Shown in pieces: positions 6,183 to 13,808 of a stretch of DNA of 14,927 nt. The stretch's first letter is position 1, and every line of letters begins with the position of its first letter. A model generated the notes under the pieces. That model did not search any database. It worked only from the letters and a program-made list of their open reading frames with translations, and was not told where the DNA came from. A program made the translations under genes and the position numbers. The stretch covers positions 1 to 14,927 of the forward strand of contig CAZNPW010000063.1 in assembly GCA_964575185.1 (NCBI GenBank). The letters are read 5' to 3'. Source of the stretch: CAZNPW01 sp964575185 (GTDB taxonomy: Bacteria; Pseudomonadota; Alphaproteobacteria; Rhodobacterales; Rhodobacteraceae).

Positions 6183-6580
6183 TGGGCACGGTGCCGCTGC
6201 TGTCGGACGAGGATGCCTCGCCCGACGCGCGCGCGGTCTTCGACGACATCCGGGCGAAGCGGGGCACGGACGACGTCAACAACTTCTGGCGCGCGCTGGC
6301 GCACGATCCCGGGCTGCTGCGCGCGACATGGGAGCGGGCGCAGGCGGTGATGGCACCGGGCGCGCTCGACCCGCTGGTGAAGGAGCTGGTCTACGTGGCG
6401 GTCAGCACGGCCAACGGCTGCGCCTACTGCGTGCACTCGCACACGGCGGCGGCACGGGCCAAGGGCATGACGGCCGCGCAGCACGGCGAGCTCATGGCGG
6501 TGATCGCGATGGCCATGCAGACGAACGCGCTGGCGGTGGCGCTGGGGGTGGAGGTGGACGAGAGGTTCCGGGCGGGTTGA
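6182..6580 (+). CDS. Carboxymuconolactone decarboxylase / AhpD-like family protein
   Basis: A 132-residue all-helical protein of the CMD/AhpD superfamily. The redox-type motif is present: C80 and C83 in NGCAYCVHSH, with H87 following, the pattern seen in AhpD-like alkylhydroperoxidase proteins rather than in true decarboxylases, which lack the cysteines. The N-terminal part (LSDEDASPDARAVFDDI, NNFWRALAHDPGLL) fits peroxidase-related members. It lacks a signal peptide, so it should be cytoplasmic, unlike its exported partner. The start ATG overlaps the stop of the cyclase gene (TGATG), implying translational coupling. Its stop codon lies inside the -35 element proposed for the downstream toxin-antitoxin genes. 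Confidence 0.85.
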   Translation: MGTVPLLSDEDASPDARAVFDDIRAKRGTDDVNNFWRALAHDPGLLRATWERAQAVMAPGALDPLVKELVYVAVSTANGCAYCVHSHTAAARAKGMTAAQHGELMAVIAMAMQTNALAVALGVEVDERFRAG

Positions 6581-6605
6581 TTTTCGGCGATGTTCGCCTT
6601 ACAAT
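6577..6605 (+). promoter_or_regulatory. Sigma70-type promoter of the vapBC-like module
   Basis: TTGATT at 6577-6582 and TACAAT at 6600-6605 are separated by exactly 17 bases, matching 4/6 and 5/6 of the -35 and -10 consensus. The region is markedly more AT-rich than its surroundings. The -35 overlaps the stop codon of the AhpD-like gene. This gives the toxin-antitoxin pair, and possibly ureC behind it, an internal promoter. Confidence 0.65.
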
Positions 6606-6619
6606 TTTGCAAGGTAAGG
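6597..6619 (+). promoter_or_regulatory. Inverted repeat overlapping the -10: likely antitoxin operator
   Basis: CCTTAC at 6597-6602 and GTAAGG at 6614-6619 are perfect inverted repeats with an 11-base spacer and overlap the -10 hexamer. AbrB/MazE-type antitoxins commonly repress their own promoter through such palindromes, alone or with the toxin. The fit of position and symmetry supports an autoregulatory operator. Confidence 0.6.
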
Positions 6620-6638
6620 AACTTGATCGGAGTAAGTC

Positions 6639-6899
6639 ATGAAAATCGAGGCAACGATGACATCGAAAGGCCAGATCACTCTGCCGGTCGCGCTGCGAGA
6701 GCGCCTGGGGCTTCGTGCCGGCGACAGGGTCGCCTTTGCGCTGCGCGAGGATGGCAGCTTCGTCGGCCAAAAGGCCACCCTGTCGCTGGACGGGATCACC
6801 GGGCGGCTTGCGGCTTATGCTGGGCCGAAGCCCGTCGGCGTCGACGACATCGACGCGGCGCGGGCGGAGGAATACGCCAACCGCGCCGGGCAGACATGA
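6639..6899 (+). CDS. vapB: AbrB/MazE/SpoVT-family antitoxin (VapB-like)
   Basis: An 86-residue antitoxin. The N-terminal swapped-hairpin DNA-binding domain is clear, with TMTSKGQITLPVALRERL followed by GLRAGDRVAF (about residues 6-34). The C-terminal part, roughly 55-86, is the charged tail expected to wrap around the toxin. The ATG at 6639 has a GGAG site about eight bases upstream. The stop overlaps the toxin start in an ATGA (6896-6899), the usual arrangement in type II toxin-antitoxin operons. A dedicated promoter with a palindrome lies immediately upstream, so autoregulation is likely. Confidence 0.88.
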   Translation: MKIEATMTSKGQITLPVALRERLGLRAGDRVAFALREDGSFVGQKATLSLDGITGRLAAYAGPKPVGVDDIDAARAEEYANRAGQT

Positions 6900-7297
6900 T
6901 CGGGGTCGACGCCAACATCCTGCTGCGGTTGCTTCTGGCCGATGATGAGGACCAGCTGGCGGTGGTGCGGAAGCGGCTGGACCGGGCGGTGGCCGCGCGC
7001 GAGGAGGTGGTGATCGGTCCCGTCGCGCTGGCAGAGACGGCCTGGACGCTGGCCCATCGCCTGAAGGTGCCGATGGCCACCATCGCACGGACGCTGGCCG
7101 ATCTGGGTGATACACGTCCGTTCCGCTTCTTCGATCCGTCTGCCGTGGCCGAGGCCCTGCGCCTTCTGGCGACGGGGCGAGCCGGTGTTTCGGACTGCCT
7201 GATCCGCGCGATGGACGCGGCTGCCGGCTGCGCCACGACCCTGACCTTCGACCGGCGCGCGCTTGCGCTGCCGGGTTTCGTCCACCCATCCGAGTAG
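6896..7297 (+). CDS. vapC: PIN-domain ribonuclease toxin (VapC-like)
   Basis: A 133-residue PIN-domain protein, the toxin partner of the antitoxin that overlaps it. VapC toxins cut RNA, often tRNA or rRNA, when freed from the antitoxin. The four acidic positions of the active site are visible: D5 in IGVDANILLR, E47 in ALAETAW, D100 in GVSDCLIRA and D119 in LTFDRRA, so it looks active. The start is ATG 6896; the frame is open further upstream, but that part only shadows the antitoxin. Its stop is four bases before the ureC start codon, so toxin and urease alpha subunit are probably on the same transcript. Confidence 0.88.
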   Translation: MIGVDANILLRLLLADDEDQLAVVRKRLDRAVAAREEVVIGPVALAETAWTLAHRLKVPMATIARTLADLGDTRPFRFFDPSAVAEALRLLATGRAGVSDCLIRAMDAAAGCATTLTFDRRALALPGFVHPSE

Positions 7298-7301
7298 CCC
7301 C

Positions 7302-9005
7302 ATGCCCTTCTCCATCCCCCGCGCCGCCTATGCCGACATGTACGGCCCCACCACCGGCGATAGGGTGCGGCTGGGTGATACCGAGTTGCTGATCGAGGTC
7401 GAGCGGGACCTGACGATCTACGGCGAGGAGGTGAAGTTCGGCGGCGGCAAGGTGATCCGCGACGGGATGGGGCAATCCCAGGCGACCCGCGCGCAGGGCG
7501 CGATGGACACCGTCATCACCAACGCGCTGATCCTCGACTGGACGGGCATCTATAAGGCCGACGTGGGCCTGCGCGACGGGCGGATCGCGGGGATCGGCAA
7601 GGCCGGGAACCCCGACACGCAACCCGGCGTCACGGTCGTCATCGGGCCGGGGACCGAGATCATCGCGGGCGAGGGGCGCATCCTGACCGCGGGGGGGATG
7701 GACGCGCATATCCACTTCATCTGCCCCCAGCAGATCGACGACGCGCTGCATTCGGGGATCACCACGACGCTCGGCGGCGGGACGGGGCCGGCGCACGGGA
7801 CGCTCGCCACCACCTGCACGCCGGGACCGTGGCACATCGGGCGGATGCTGCAGGCGTTCGACGCCTTTCCGGTCAACCTCGGGCTGTCGGGCAAGGGCAA
7901 CGCGAGCCTCGCGGCCCCGCTGGAGGAGATGATCCGCGCAGGGGCCTGCGCGATGAAGCTGCACGAGGACTGGGGGACGACGCCCAAGGCCATCGACACC
8001 TGCCTGACGGTGGCGGAGGCGATGGACGTGCAGGTGATGATCCACACCGACACGCTGAACGAGTCGGGCTTCGTGGAGGACACGCTGGCCGCCATCGCGG
8101 GCCGCACGATCCACGCCTTCCACACCGAGGGCGCGGGGGGCGGCCATGCGCCCGACATCCTGAAGGTGGTGGGGTCGCAGAACATCCTGCCCAGTTCCAC
8201 GAACCCCACCATGCCCTACACCGTCAACACGATCGAGGAGCACCTCGACATGCTGATGGTCTGCCACCACCTCGACCGCCGGGTGCCCGAGGACGTGGCC
8301 TTCGCCGAAAGCCGCATCCGGCGCGAGACGATCGCGGCCGAGGACATCCTGCACGACATGGGGGCGATGTCGGTGATCTCGTCCGACAGCCAGGCGATGG
8401 GGCGGGTGGGCGAGGTCATCACCCGCACCTGGCAGACGGCGCACAAGATGCGGGTCCAGCGCGGTCGGCTGGACGGCGAGCAGGGCCGGAACGACAACCT
8501 GCGCGCGCGGCGCTACGTGGCGAAATACACGATCAACCCGGCGATCATCCACGGGATGTCGTCGGAAATCGGCAGCGTCGAGGTCGGCAAGCGCGCCGAC
8601 CTGGTGCTGTGGTCGCCCGCCTTCTTCGGGGCCAAGCCCGAGATGGTGCTGGTCGGCGGCGTCATCGCCGTGGCGCAGATGGGCGACCCCAACGCCAGCA
8701 TTCCCACGCCCCAGCCCGTCTACACCCGGCCGATGTTCGGTGCCTTCGCGCCCTCCCGCGGCGCCGTCACGTTCCTGTCCGGCGCGGCGATGGAGGCCGA
8801 CGTGAAGGGTGCGCTCGGGCTGGCCAGGGACTGCGTGGCGGTCACCGGCACCCGCGCCGTCACCAAGCGCGACATGCGCCTGAACGACGCGACGCCGGTG
8901 GTCGACGTGCACCCCGAGACCTACGAGGTGCGCGCCGACGGCGTGCTTCTGACCTGCGAGCCCGCGCGGGAACTGCCGCTGGCGCAGCGCTACTTCCTTT
9001 ACTGA
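7302..9005 (+). CDS. ureC: Urease subunit alpha (catalytic)
   Basis: A 567-residue urease catalytic subunit that hydrolyses urea to ammonia and carbamate at a di-nickel centre. All key residues are present, at positions two higher than in Klebsiella numbering: H136 and H138 in GGMDAHIHF, the lysine expected to be carbamylated at K219 in AMKLHEDWG, H248 in MIHTDTLNESG, H274 in HAFHTEGAGGGHAPD, C321 and H322 in MVCHHLDRR, and D362 in SSDSQAMGR. Length is full. The ATG at 7302 is four bases after the toxin stop and has only a weak GAG as ribosome binding site, so translation probably depends on coupling to the PIN toxin gene. Unusually, it is separated from ureAB by four genes, and no ureE, ureF or ureG follows. 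Confidence 0.96.
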   Translation: MPFSIPRAAYADMYGPTTGDRVRLGDTELLIEVERDLTIYGEEVKFGGGKVIRDGMGQSQATRAQGAMDTVITNALILDWTGIYKADVGLRDGRIAGIGKAGNPDTQPGVTVVIGPGTEIIAGEGRILTAGGMDAHIHFICPQQIDDALHSGITTTLGGGTGPAHGTLATTCTPGPWHIGRMLQAFDAFPVNLGLSGKGNASLAAPLEEMIRAGACAMKLHEDWGTTPKAIDTCLTVAEAMDVQVMIHTDTLNESGFVEDTLAAIAGRTIHAFHTEGAGGGHAPDILKVVGSQNILPSSTNPTMPYTVNTIEEHLDMLMVCHHLDRRVPEDVAFAESRIRRETIAAEDILHDMGAMSVISSDSQAMGRVGEVITRTWQTAHKMRVQRGRLDGEQGRNDNLRARRYVAKYTINPAIIHGMSSEIGSVEVGKRADLVLWSPAFFGAKPEMVLVGGVIAVAQMGDPNASIPTPQPVYTRPMFGAFAPSRGAVTFLSGAAMEADVKGALGLARDCVAVTGTRAVTKRDMRLNDATPVVDVHPETYEVRADGVLLTCEPARELPLAQRYFLY

Positions 9006-9033
9006 CCGCTCAACGCCCGCGGTCCGGTCGCGC

Positions 9034-9078
9034 GGGGCTTTGCCCCTGCACCCCCAGAGTATTTGTGTCCGGAAAGAG
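9034..9078 (+). repeat. Dispersed-type intergenic hairpin motif (GGGGC-TTT-GCCCC plus CACCCCCAGAGTATTTG)
   Basis: GGGGC at 9034-9038 and GCCCC at 9042-9046 form a tight hairpin with a TTT loop. It is followed by CACCCCCAGAGTATTTG and a GGAAAGA. I recall very similar hairpin plus CCCC-GAGTATTT strings in many Rhodobacteraceae intergenic regions, often near gene ends, so this is probably a dispersed intergenic element that may also stop or stabilise the ureC transcript. The family resemblance is from memory. Confidence 0.5.
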
Positions 9079-9118
9079 GGAGTGTAGGAAGGGGAGCCTG
9101 CGGCTGGACCACCCTGTC

Positions 9119-9132
9119 CGTTATCGCTAACG
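9119..9132 (+). promoter_or_regulatory. LacI-family-type operator upstream of zwf
   Basis: CGTTATCGCTAACG is palindromic at 12 of 14 positions with a central CG, the layout of LacI-family operators such as the gluconate repressor site (TGTTACCGGTAACA type). It lies 42 bases upstream of the zwf ATG, a suitable place for control of zwf-pgl-pgi by a sugar-responsive repressor. The regulator is not in the window, and its identity is unknown. Confidence 0.55.
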
Positions 9133-9173
9133 TTCGCCGCGCCGGGTCAAGGCGCTTTGGAAGGGGCTTCACG

Positions 9174-10621
<1,448 letters not shown>

Positions 10622-10625
<4 letters not shown>

Positions 10626-11293
10626 GGTTCCAGGACTACCCCGACCGCGAGTTCCTGTTCCTCGACGTGGCCAACACCATCGCCGGGCAACTGGCCGATT
10701 TCCTGCGGCGCGAGGGGCGGGCCTCGCTCTGCGTGCCGGGGGGGACGACGCCGGGGCCGGTGTTCGACATCCTGTCGGGGGTGGACATCGACTGGGCCCG
10801 CGTCGCGGTCTTCCTGAACGACGAACGCTGGGTGGGCGAGGACAGTCCGCGGTCGAACACCGCGCTTTTGCGGGCGCGGCTGCTGAAGGGTCGCGCGGCG
10901 GCGGCGCGGCTGGTGCCGCTGCACATGGCGACGCCCGCGCCCGAGGACGCGCTGGAGGACCTGTCGGCGGGGATCGCGGCGGAACTGCCGATCAGCGTCC
11001 TCTTGCTCGGCATGGGGGCCGACATGCACACGGCGAGCCTGTTTCCGGGCGCGGACCTGCTGGCGCAGGCGATGGCCGCCGATGCGCCGCCGGTGATGGC
11101 GCTGCGGGCCGAGGCCGCGGGGGAGCCGCGGATCACATTGACCGCGCCGGTGCTGAAGGGGGCGTTCCACACGCATATCCTCATCACCGGGCCCGAGAAG
11201 CGCGCGGCGCTCGACCGGGCGCAGGCGCTGCCCGAGCTCGAGGCGCCGGTGCGGGCGGTGCTGGCGAACGCAACCGTGCATTGGGCGGAGTGA
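10622..11293 (+). CDS. pgl: 6-phosphogluconolactonase
   Basis: A 223-residue protein of the NagB/DevB-type lactonase family that hydrolyses 6-phosphogluconolactone to 6-phosphogluconate. Motifs seen: PGGTTPGPVF at 39-48, NDERWV at 66-71, SNT at 78-80 and the signature GMGADMHTASLFPG from residue 130 (D134, H136). It overlaps zwf by four bases in ATGA and ends four bases before pgi, so the three genes form one translationally coupled operon that carries out consecutive steps. Confidence 0.94.
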
Positions 11294-11297
11294 CGCG

Positions 11298-12896
11298 ATG
11301 AAGGCGGAATGGGACGCGCTGCGGGCGCATCACGCGCAGGTGGCCGACAGACGGATCCTGCCCCTGTGCGACGATGCGCGGGCGGCGGCGTTCACGGCGC
11401 ATCTGGGCGACATGCGGCTCGACTACGCCAAGACCAACATCGACGCCGAAGGCCGACGGCTGCTTGTCGCCCTGGCCGAAGCGGCCGGCGTGGCGGCCAG
11501 GCGCGACGCGATGTTTTCGGGCGCGAAGATCAACGCGACGGAAGGCCGCGCGGTCCTGCACACCGCGCTGCGGAACCTGTCGACGCCGGTCATGGTCGAT
11601 GGCGCGGACGTCATGTCGCCGGTGCGCGCGACCCATGCGCGGATGGAGGCGTTCGCGCGCGACGTGCGCGACGGGCGGTTCGCGGGGCAGGGCGGCACGA
11701 TCACCGATGTGGTCAACATCGGGATCGGCGGGTCGGACCTCGGCCCCGCGATGGCCTGCATCGCGCTGTCGCCGTATGCCGACGGGCCGCGCTGCCATTT
11801 CATCTCCAACGTCGACGGGGCGCATGCGGCGGACACGCTGCGCGGCCTCGATCCCGCGACGACGCTGGTGATCGTGGCGTCGAAGACCTTCACCACCATC
11901 GAGACGATGACCAACGCGCAGACGGTGCGCGACTGGATGGCCGGGGCGGTGGCGAACCCCGCCGCGCAGTTCGCGGCCGTCAGCACCGCCGCCGACAGGA
12001 CCGCGGCCTTCGGCATCGACCCCGCCCGCGTCTTCGGCTTCGAGGACTGGGTGGGCGGGCGCTATTCGCTGTGGGGGCCGATCGGGCTGTCGCTGATGCT
12101 CGCCATCGGGCCGGAGCGGTTCGCGGAGTTCCTGGCGGGCGGCGCGGAGATGGACGCGCATTTCCGCGAGGCACCCTTCGCGGAGAACCTGCCGGTGCTG
12201 CTCGCGCTCGTCGGCATCTGGCACAACCAGGTCGGCGGCCATGCCACCCGCGCCGTCCTGCCCTATGACCAGCGCCTGTCGCGGCTGCCCGCCTACCTCC
12301 AGCAGCTCGAGATGGAGAGCAACGGCAAGCGCGTGGCGATGGACGGGGCGACGCTGACCGAAAACTCCGGTCCCGTGGTCTGGGGCGAGCCGGGGACCAA
12401 CGGCCAGCACGCCTTCTACCAGCTGATCCACCAGGGCACGCGCATCATCCCCTGCGAGTTCCTGGTCGCGAAGGAAGGCCACGAGCCGCATCTCGCGCAC
12501 CAGCACACGCTGCTGGTATCGAACTGCCTCGCCCAGTCCGAGGCGCTGCTGCGCGGCCGGTCGCTGGAGGAGGCGACCGCGATCATGGCGAAGAAGGGCC
12601 TGACCGGGGCGGAGCTCGACCGCCAGGCGCGCCACCGCGTCTTTCCGGGCAACCGTCCCTCGACCACGCTGGCCTATGCCCGGCTCGACCCCCGCACGCT
12701 CGGCCGGATCATCGCGCTGTATGAACACCGGGTCTTCGTCGAAGGCGTGATCCTGGGGATCAACTCCTTCGACCAGTGGGGGGTGGAGCTCGGCAAGGAG
12801 CTTGCGCTCGCGCTGCAGCCGATGGTCGAAGGGCGCGCCGGGACCGAGGGCAAGGACGGTTCGACCCGCGCGCTGGTCGCCTGGGCGCGGCCCTGA
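11298..12896 (+). CDS. pgi: Glucose-6-phosphate isomerase
   Basis: A 532-residue phosphoglucose isomerase that interconverts glucose 6-phosphate and fructose 6-phosphate, letting fructose-derived or gluconeogenic carbon enter the zwf-pgl route. Motifs: NIGIGGSDLGPAM around 140-152, SKTFTTIETMTNA at 195-207, catalytic-type E340 in LEMESNGKRV, H371 in GTNGQHAFYQLIHQGT, and the C-terminal SFDQWGVELGKELA that brings the active-site lysine. The ATG has a GGAG site seven bases upstream, overlapping the pgl stop region. A terminator-like hairpin lies 33 bases after the stop. No edd or eda gene is present next to it. Confidence 0.96.
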   Translation: MKAEWDALRAHHAQVADRRILPLCDDARAAAFTAHLGDMRLDYAKTNIDAEGRRLLVALAEAAGVAARRDAMFSGAKINATEGRAVLHTALRNLSTPVMVDGADVMSPVRATHARMEAFARDVRDGRFAGQGGTITDVVNIGIGGSDLGPAMACIALSPYADGPRCHFISNVDGAHAADTLRGLDPATTLVIVASKTFTTIETMTNAQTVRDWMAGAVANPAAQFAAVSTAADRTAAFGIDPARVFGFEDWVGGRYSLWGPIGLSLMLAIGPERFAEFLAGGAEMDAHFREAPFAENLPVLLALVGIWHNQVGGHATRAVLPYDQRLSRLPAYLQQLEMESNGKRVAMDGATLTENSGPVVWGEPGTNGQHAFYQLIHQGTRIIPCEFLVAKEGHEPHLAHQHTLLVSNCLAQSEALLRGRSLEEATAIMAKKGLTGAELDRQARHRVFPGNRPSTTLAYARLDPRTLGRIIALYEHRVFVEGVILGINSFDQWGVELGKELALALQPMVEGRAGTEGKDGSTRALVAWARP

Positions 12897-12929
12897 CGGG
12901 CCTTCATCCTGCGGAAACACCTTGGGGGG

Positions 12930-12960
12930 GCGAGGGGCCAAAGCCCGCCTTCGCTTTTTT
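12930..12960 (+). terminator. Rho-independent terminator-like hairpin after pgi
   Basis: An inner GGGC-CAAA-GCCC hairpin is extended by GCGA (12930-12933) pairing with TCGC (12951-12954) across an asymmetric internal loop, and is followed directly by six Ts at 12955-12960. The position, 33 bases after the pgi stop, is right for the end of the zwf-pgl-pgi operon. Confidence 0.6.
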
Positions 12961-12982
12961 CCGACAATCCGCTGCGGCCGGT

Positions 12983-13007
12983 GAAACTCCCCGTGCCGCG
13001 CCCCGTA
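12983..13007 (+). promoter_or_regulatory. Possible ECF-sigma-type promoter of the fasciclin gene
   Basis: GAAACT at 12983-12988 and CGTA at 13004-13007, separated by 15 bases, resemble the GAAC/CGT-type elements of extracytoplasmic function sigma factors. No sigma70-like pair is visible between the pgi terminator and the fasciclin gene. This is a weak, motif-only call. Confidence 0.25.
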
Positions 13008-13051
13008 GCTTCGGGCGTGAGACGGGACGGACCCGCCACCTGACCTGACAT

Positions 13052-13055
13052 GGAG
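13052..13055 (+). promoter_or_regulatory. Ribosome binding site deciding the fasciclin start
   Basis: GGAG lies six bases before ATG 13062 and within the first codons of the alternative ATG 13050. It therefore favours 13062 as the real start. Confidence 0.7.
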
Positions 13056-13061
13056 CTACCG

Positions 13062-13610
13062 ATGAACCGCATCCTGATGGCCACCGCCGCCTTCGCCCTC
13101 TCCGCCGTTGCCGCCGCTTCGGCCGACAACCCGATGGTGGGCGGCGCCGCGATGTTCGAAGACAAGAACATCGTCGAGAACGCCATGAACTCGGCCGACC
13201 ACACCACGCTCGTCGCGGCCGTGAAGGCCGCGGGCCTGGTCGAGACGCTGCAAGGCAAAGGCCCCTTCACCGTCTTCGCGCCGACCAACGAGGCCTTCGC
13301 GGCGCTGCCCGCGGGCACCGTCGAGACGCTCTTGAAGCCCGAGAACAAGGATCAGCTCGTCAAGATCCTGACCTGCCACGTGGTCGCGGCCAACGCGATG
13401 GCGTCCGACATCGTCGGCATGATCGACGCCGCCGGCGGCACCTACAAGATCGACACCGTCGGCGGCTGCGGCTTCGAGGCGAGCCTCAAGGACGGCATGG
13501 TCCAGATCACCGACGGCCAGGGCCGCGTGGCGACCGTCACGATCCCCGACGTCAAGCAGTCGAACGGCGTGATCCACGTCATCGACTCGGTCCTTCTGCC
13601 CGCGATGTGA
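13062..13610 (+). CDS. Secreted single-domain fasciclin (FAS1) protein
   Basis: A 182-residue protein with a signal peptide (MNR, hydrophobic alanine-rich core, cleavage likely after ASA at residue 21) and one FAS1 domain. FAS1 hallmarks are DHTTLVAAVKAAGLVETL, GPFTVFAPTNEAFAALP and the ending NGVIHVIDSVLLP. FAS1 domains mediate adhesion or matrix interactions; the role of short bacterial ones is not settled. Two cysteines, in TCHVV and GGCGF, could form a disulfide in the periplasm. The start was set at ATG 13062 because of the GGAG site six bases upstream and because the signal peptide then begins properly. It appears to be monocistronic, between a terminator-like hairpin upstream and two strong hairpins downstream. 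Confidence 0.92.
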   Translation: MNRILMATAAFALSAVAAASADNPMVGGAAMFEDKNIVENAMNSADHTTLVAAVKAAGLVETLQGKGPFTVFAPTNEAFAALPAGTVETLLKPENKDQLVKILTCHVVAANAMASDIVGMIDAAGGTYKIDTVGGCGFEASLKDGMVQITDGQGRVATVTIPDVKQSNGVIHVIDSVLLPAM

Positions 13611-13633
13611 TCCCTCGCACCGCGGCATGAAGA

Positions 13634-13665
13634 CCCGGGCGGGCGTCGTCACGCGCCCGTCCGGG
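13634..13665 (+). repeat. Strong GC hairpin after the fasciclin gene
   Basis: CCCGGGCGGGCG at 13634-13645 pairs with CGCCCGTCCGGG at 13654-13665 over 12 bases (one G-T wobble) around an 8-base loop, starting 23 bases after the stop codon. No U-run follows, so it is more likely an mRNA 3'-end stabiliser or part of a two-hairpin stop than a classical terminator. Confidence 0.6.
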
Positions 13666-13715
13666 ACGCGTCCTGCGGCCGGGCGCGATCCGTCCCCACG
13701 GCACCGGCCAAGGGC

Positions 13716-13749
13716 GGGGTTTTCCCGGGCGTTCCGGGGAAACCCCTTT
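13716..13749 (+). terminator. Terminator-like 12-bp hairpin before the RTX gene
   Basis: GGGGTTTTCCCG at 13716-13727 pairs with CGGGGAAACCCC at 13735-13746 (one G-T wobble) around a 7-base loop, followed by only three Ts. The stem is very stable, and the site lies just ahead of the promoter of the next gene, so it likely insulates the fasciclin and RTX transcription units. Confidence 0.55.
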
Positions 13750-13752
13750 CGT

Positions 13753-13780
13753 TTGACAGCGAGCCGCGACGGCGTAGGCT
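13753..13780 (+). promoter_or_regulatory. Sigma70-type promoter of the RTX gene
   Basis: A perfect TTGACA -35 at 13753-13758 and TAGGCT at 13775-13780, spaced by 16 bases. TAGGCT-like -10 elements fit alphaproteobacterial promoters in GC-rich genomes. Transcription would start near 13787, about 20 bases before the start codon. Confidence 0.65.
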
Positions 13781-13794
13781 CGACGCATCGAGCC

Positions 13795-13801
13795 GAGGGG
13801 G
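13795..13801 (+). promoter_or_regulatory. Ribosome binding site deciding the RTX start
   Basis: GAGGGGG ends seven bases before ATG 13809 but only one base before ATG 13803, so 13809 is the preferred start. Confidence 0.65.
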
Positions 13802-13808
13802 CATGTCC

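Noticed and set aside
6492..8912. 806-codon open frame on the - strand across vapBC and ureC
   Set aside because: Antisense shadow of ureC and the toxin-antitoxin genes; composition is low-complexity His/Arg/Asp with no domain.
9063..9173. Longer zwf start 37 codons upstream
   Set aside because: The added residues cover the intergenic motif and the palindrome and show no family similarity; ATG 9174 has a strong ribosome binding site.
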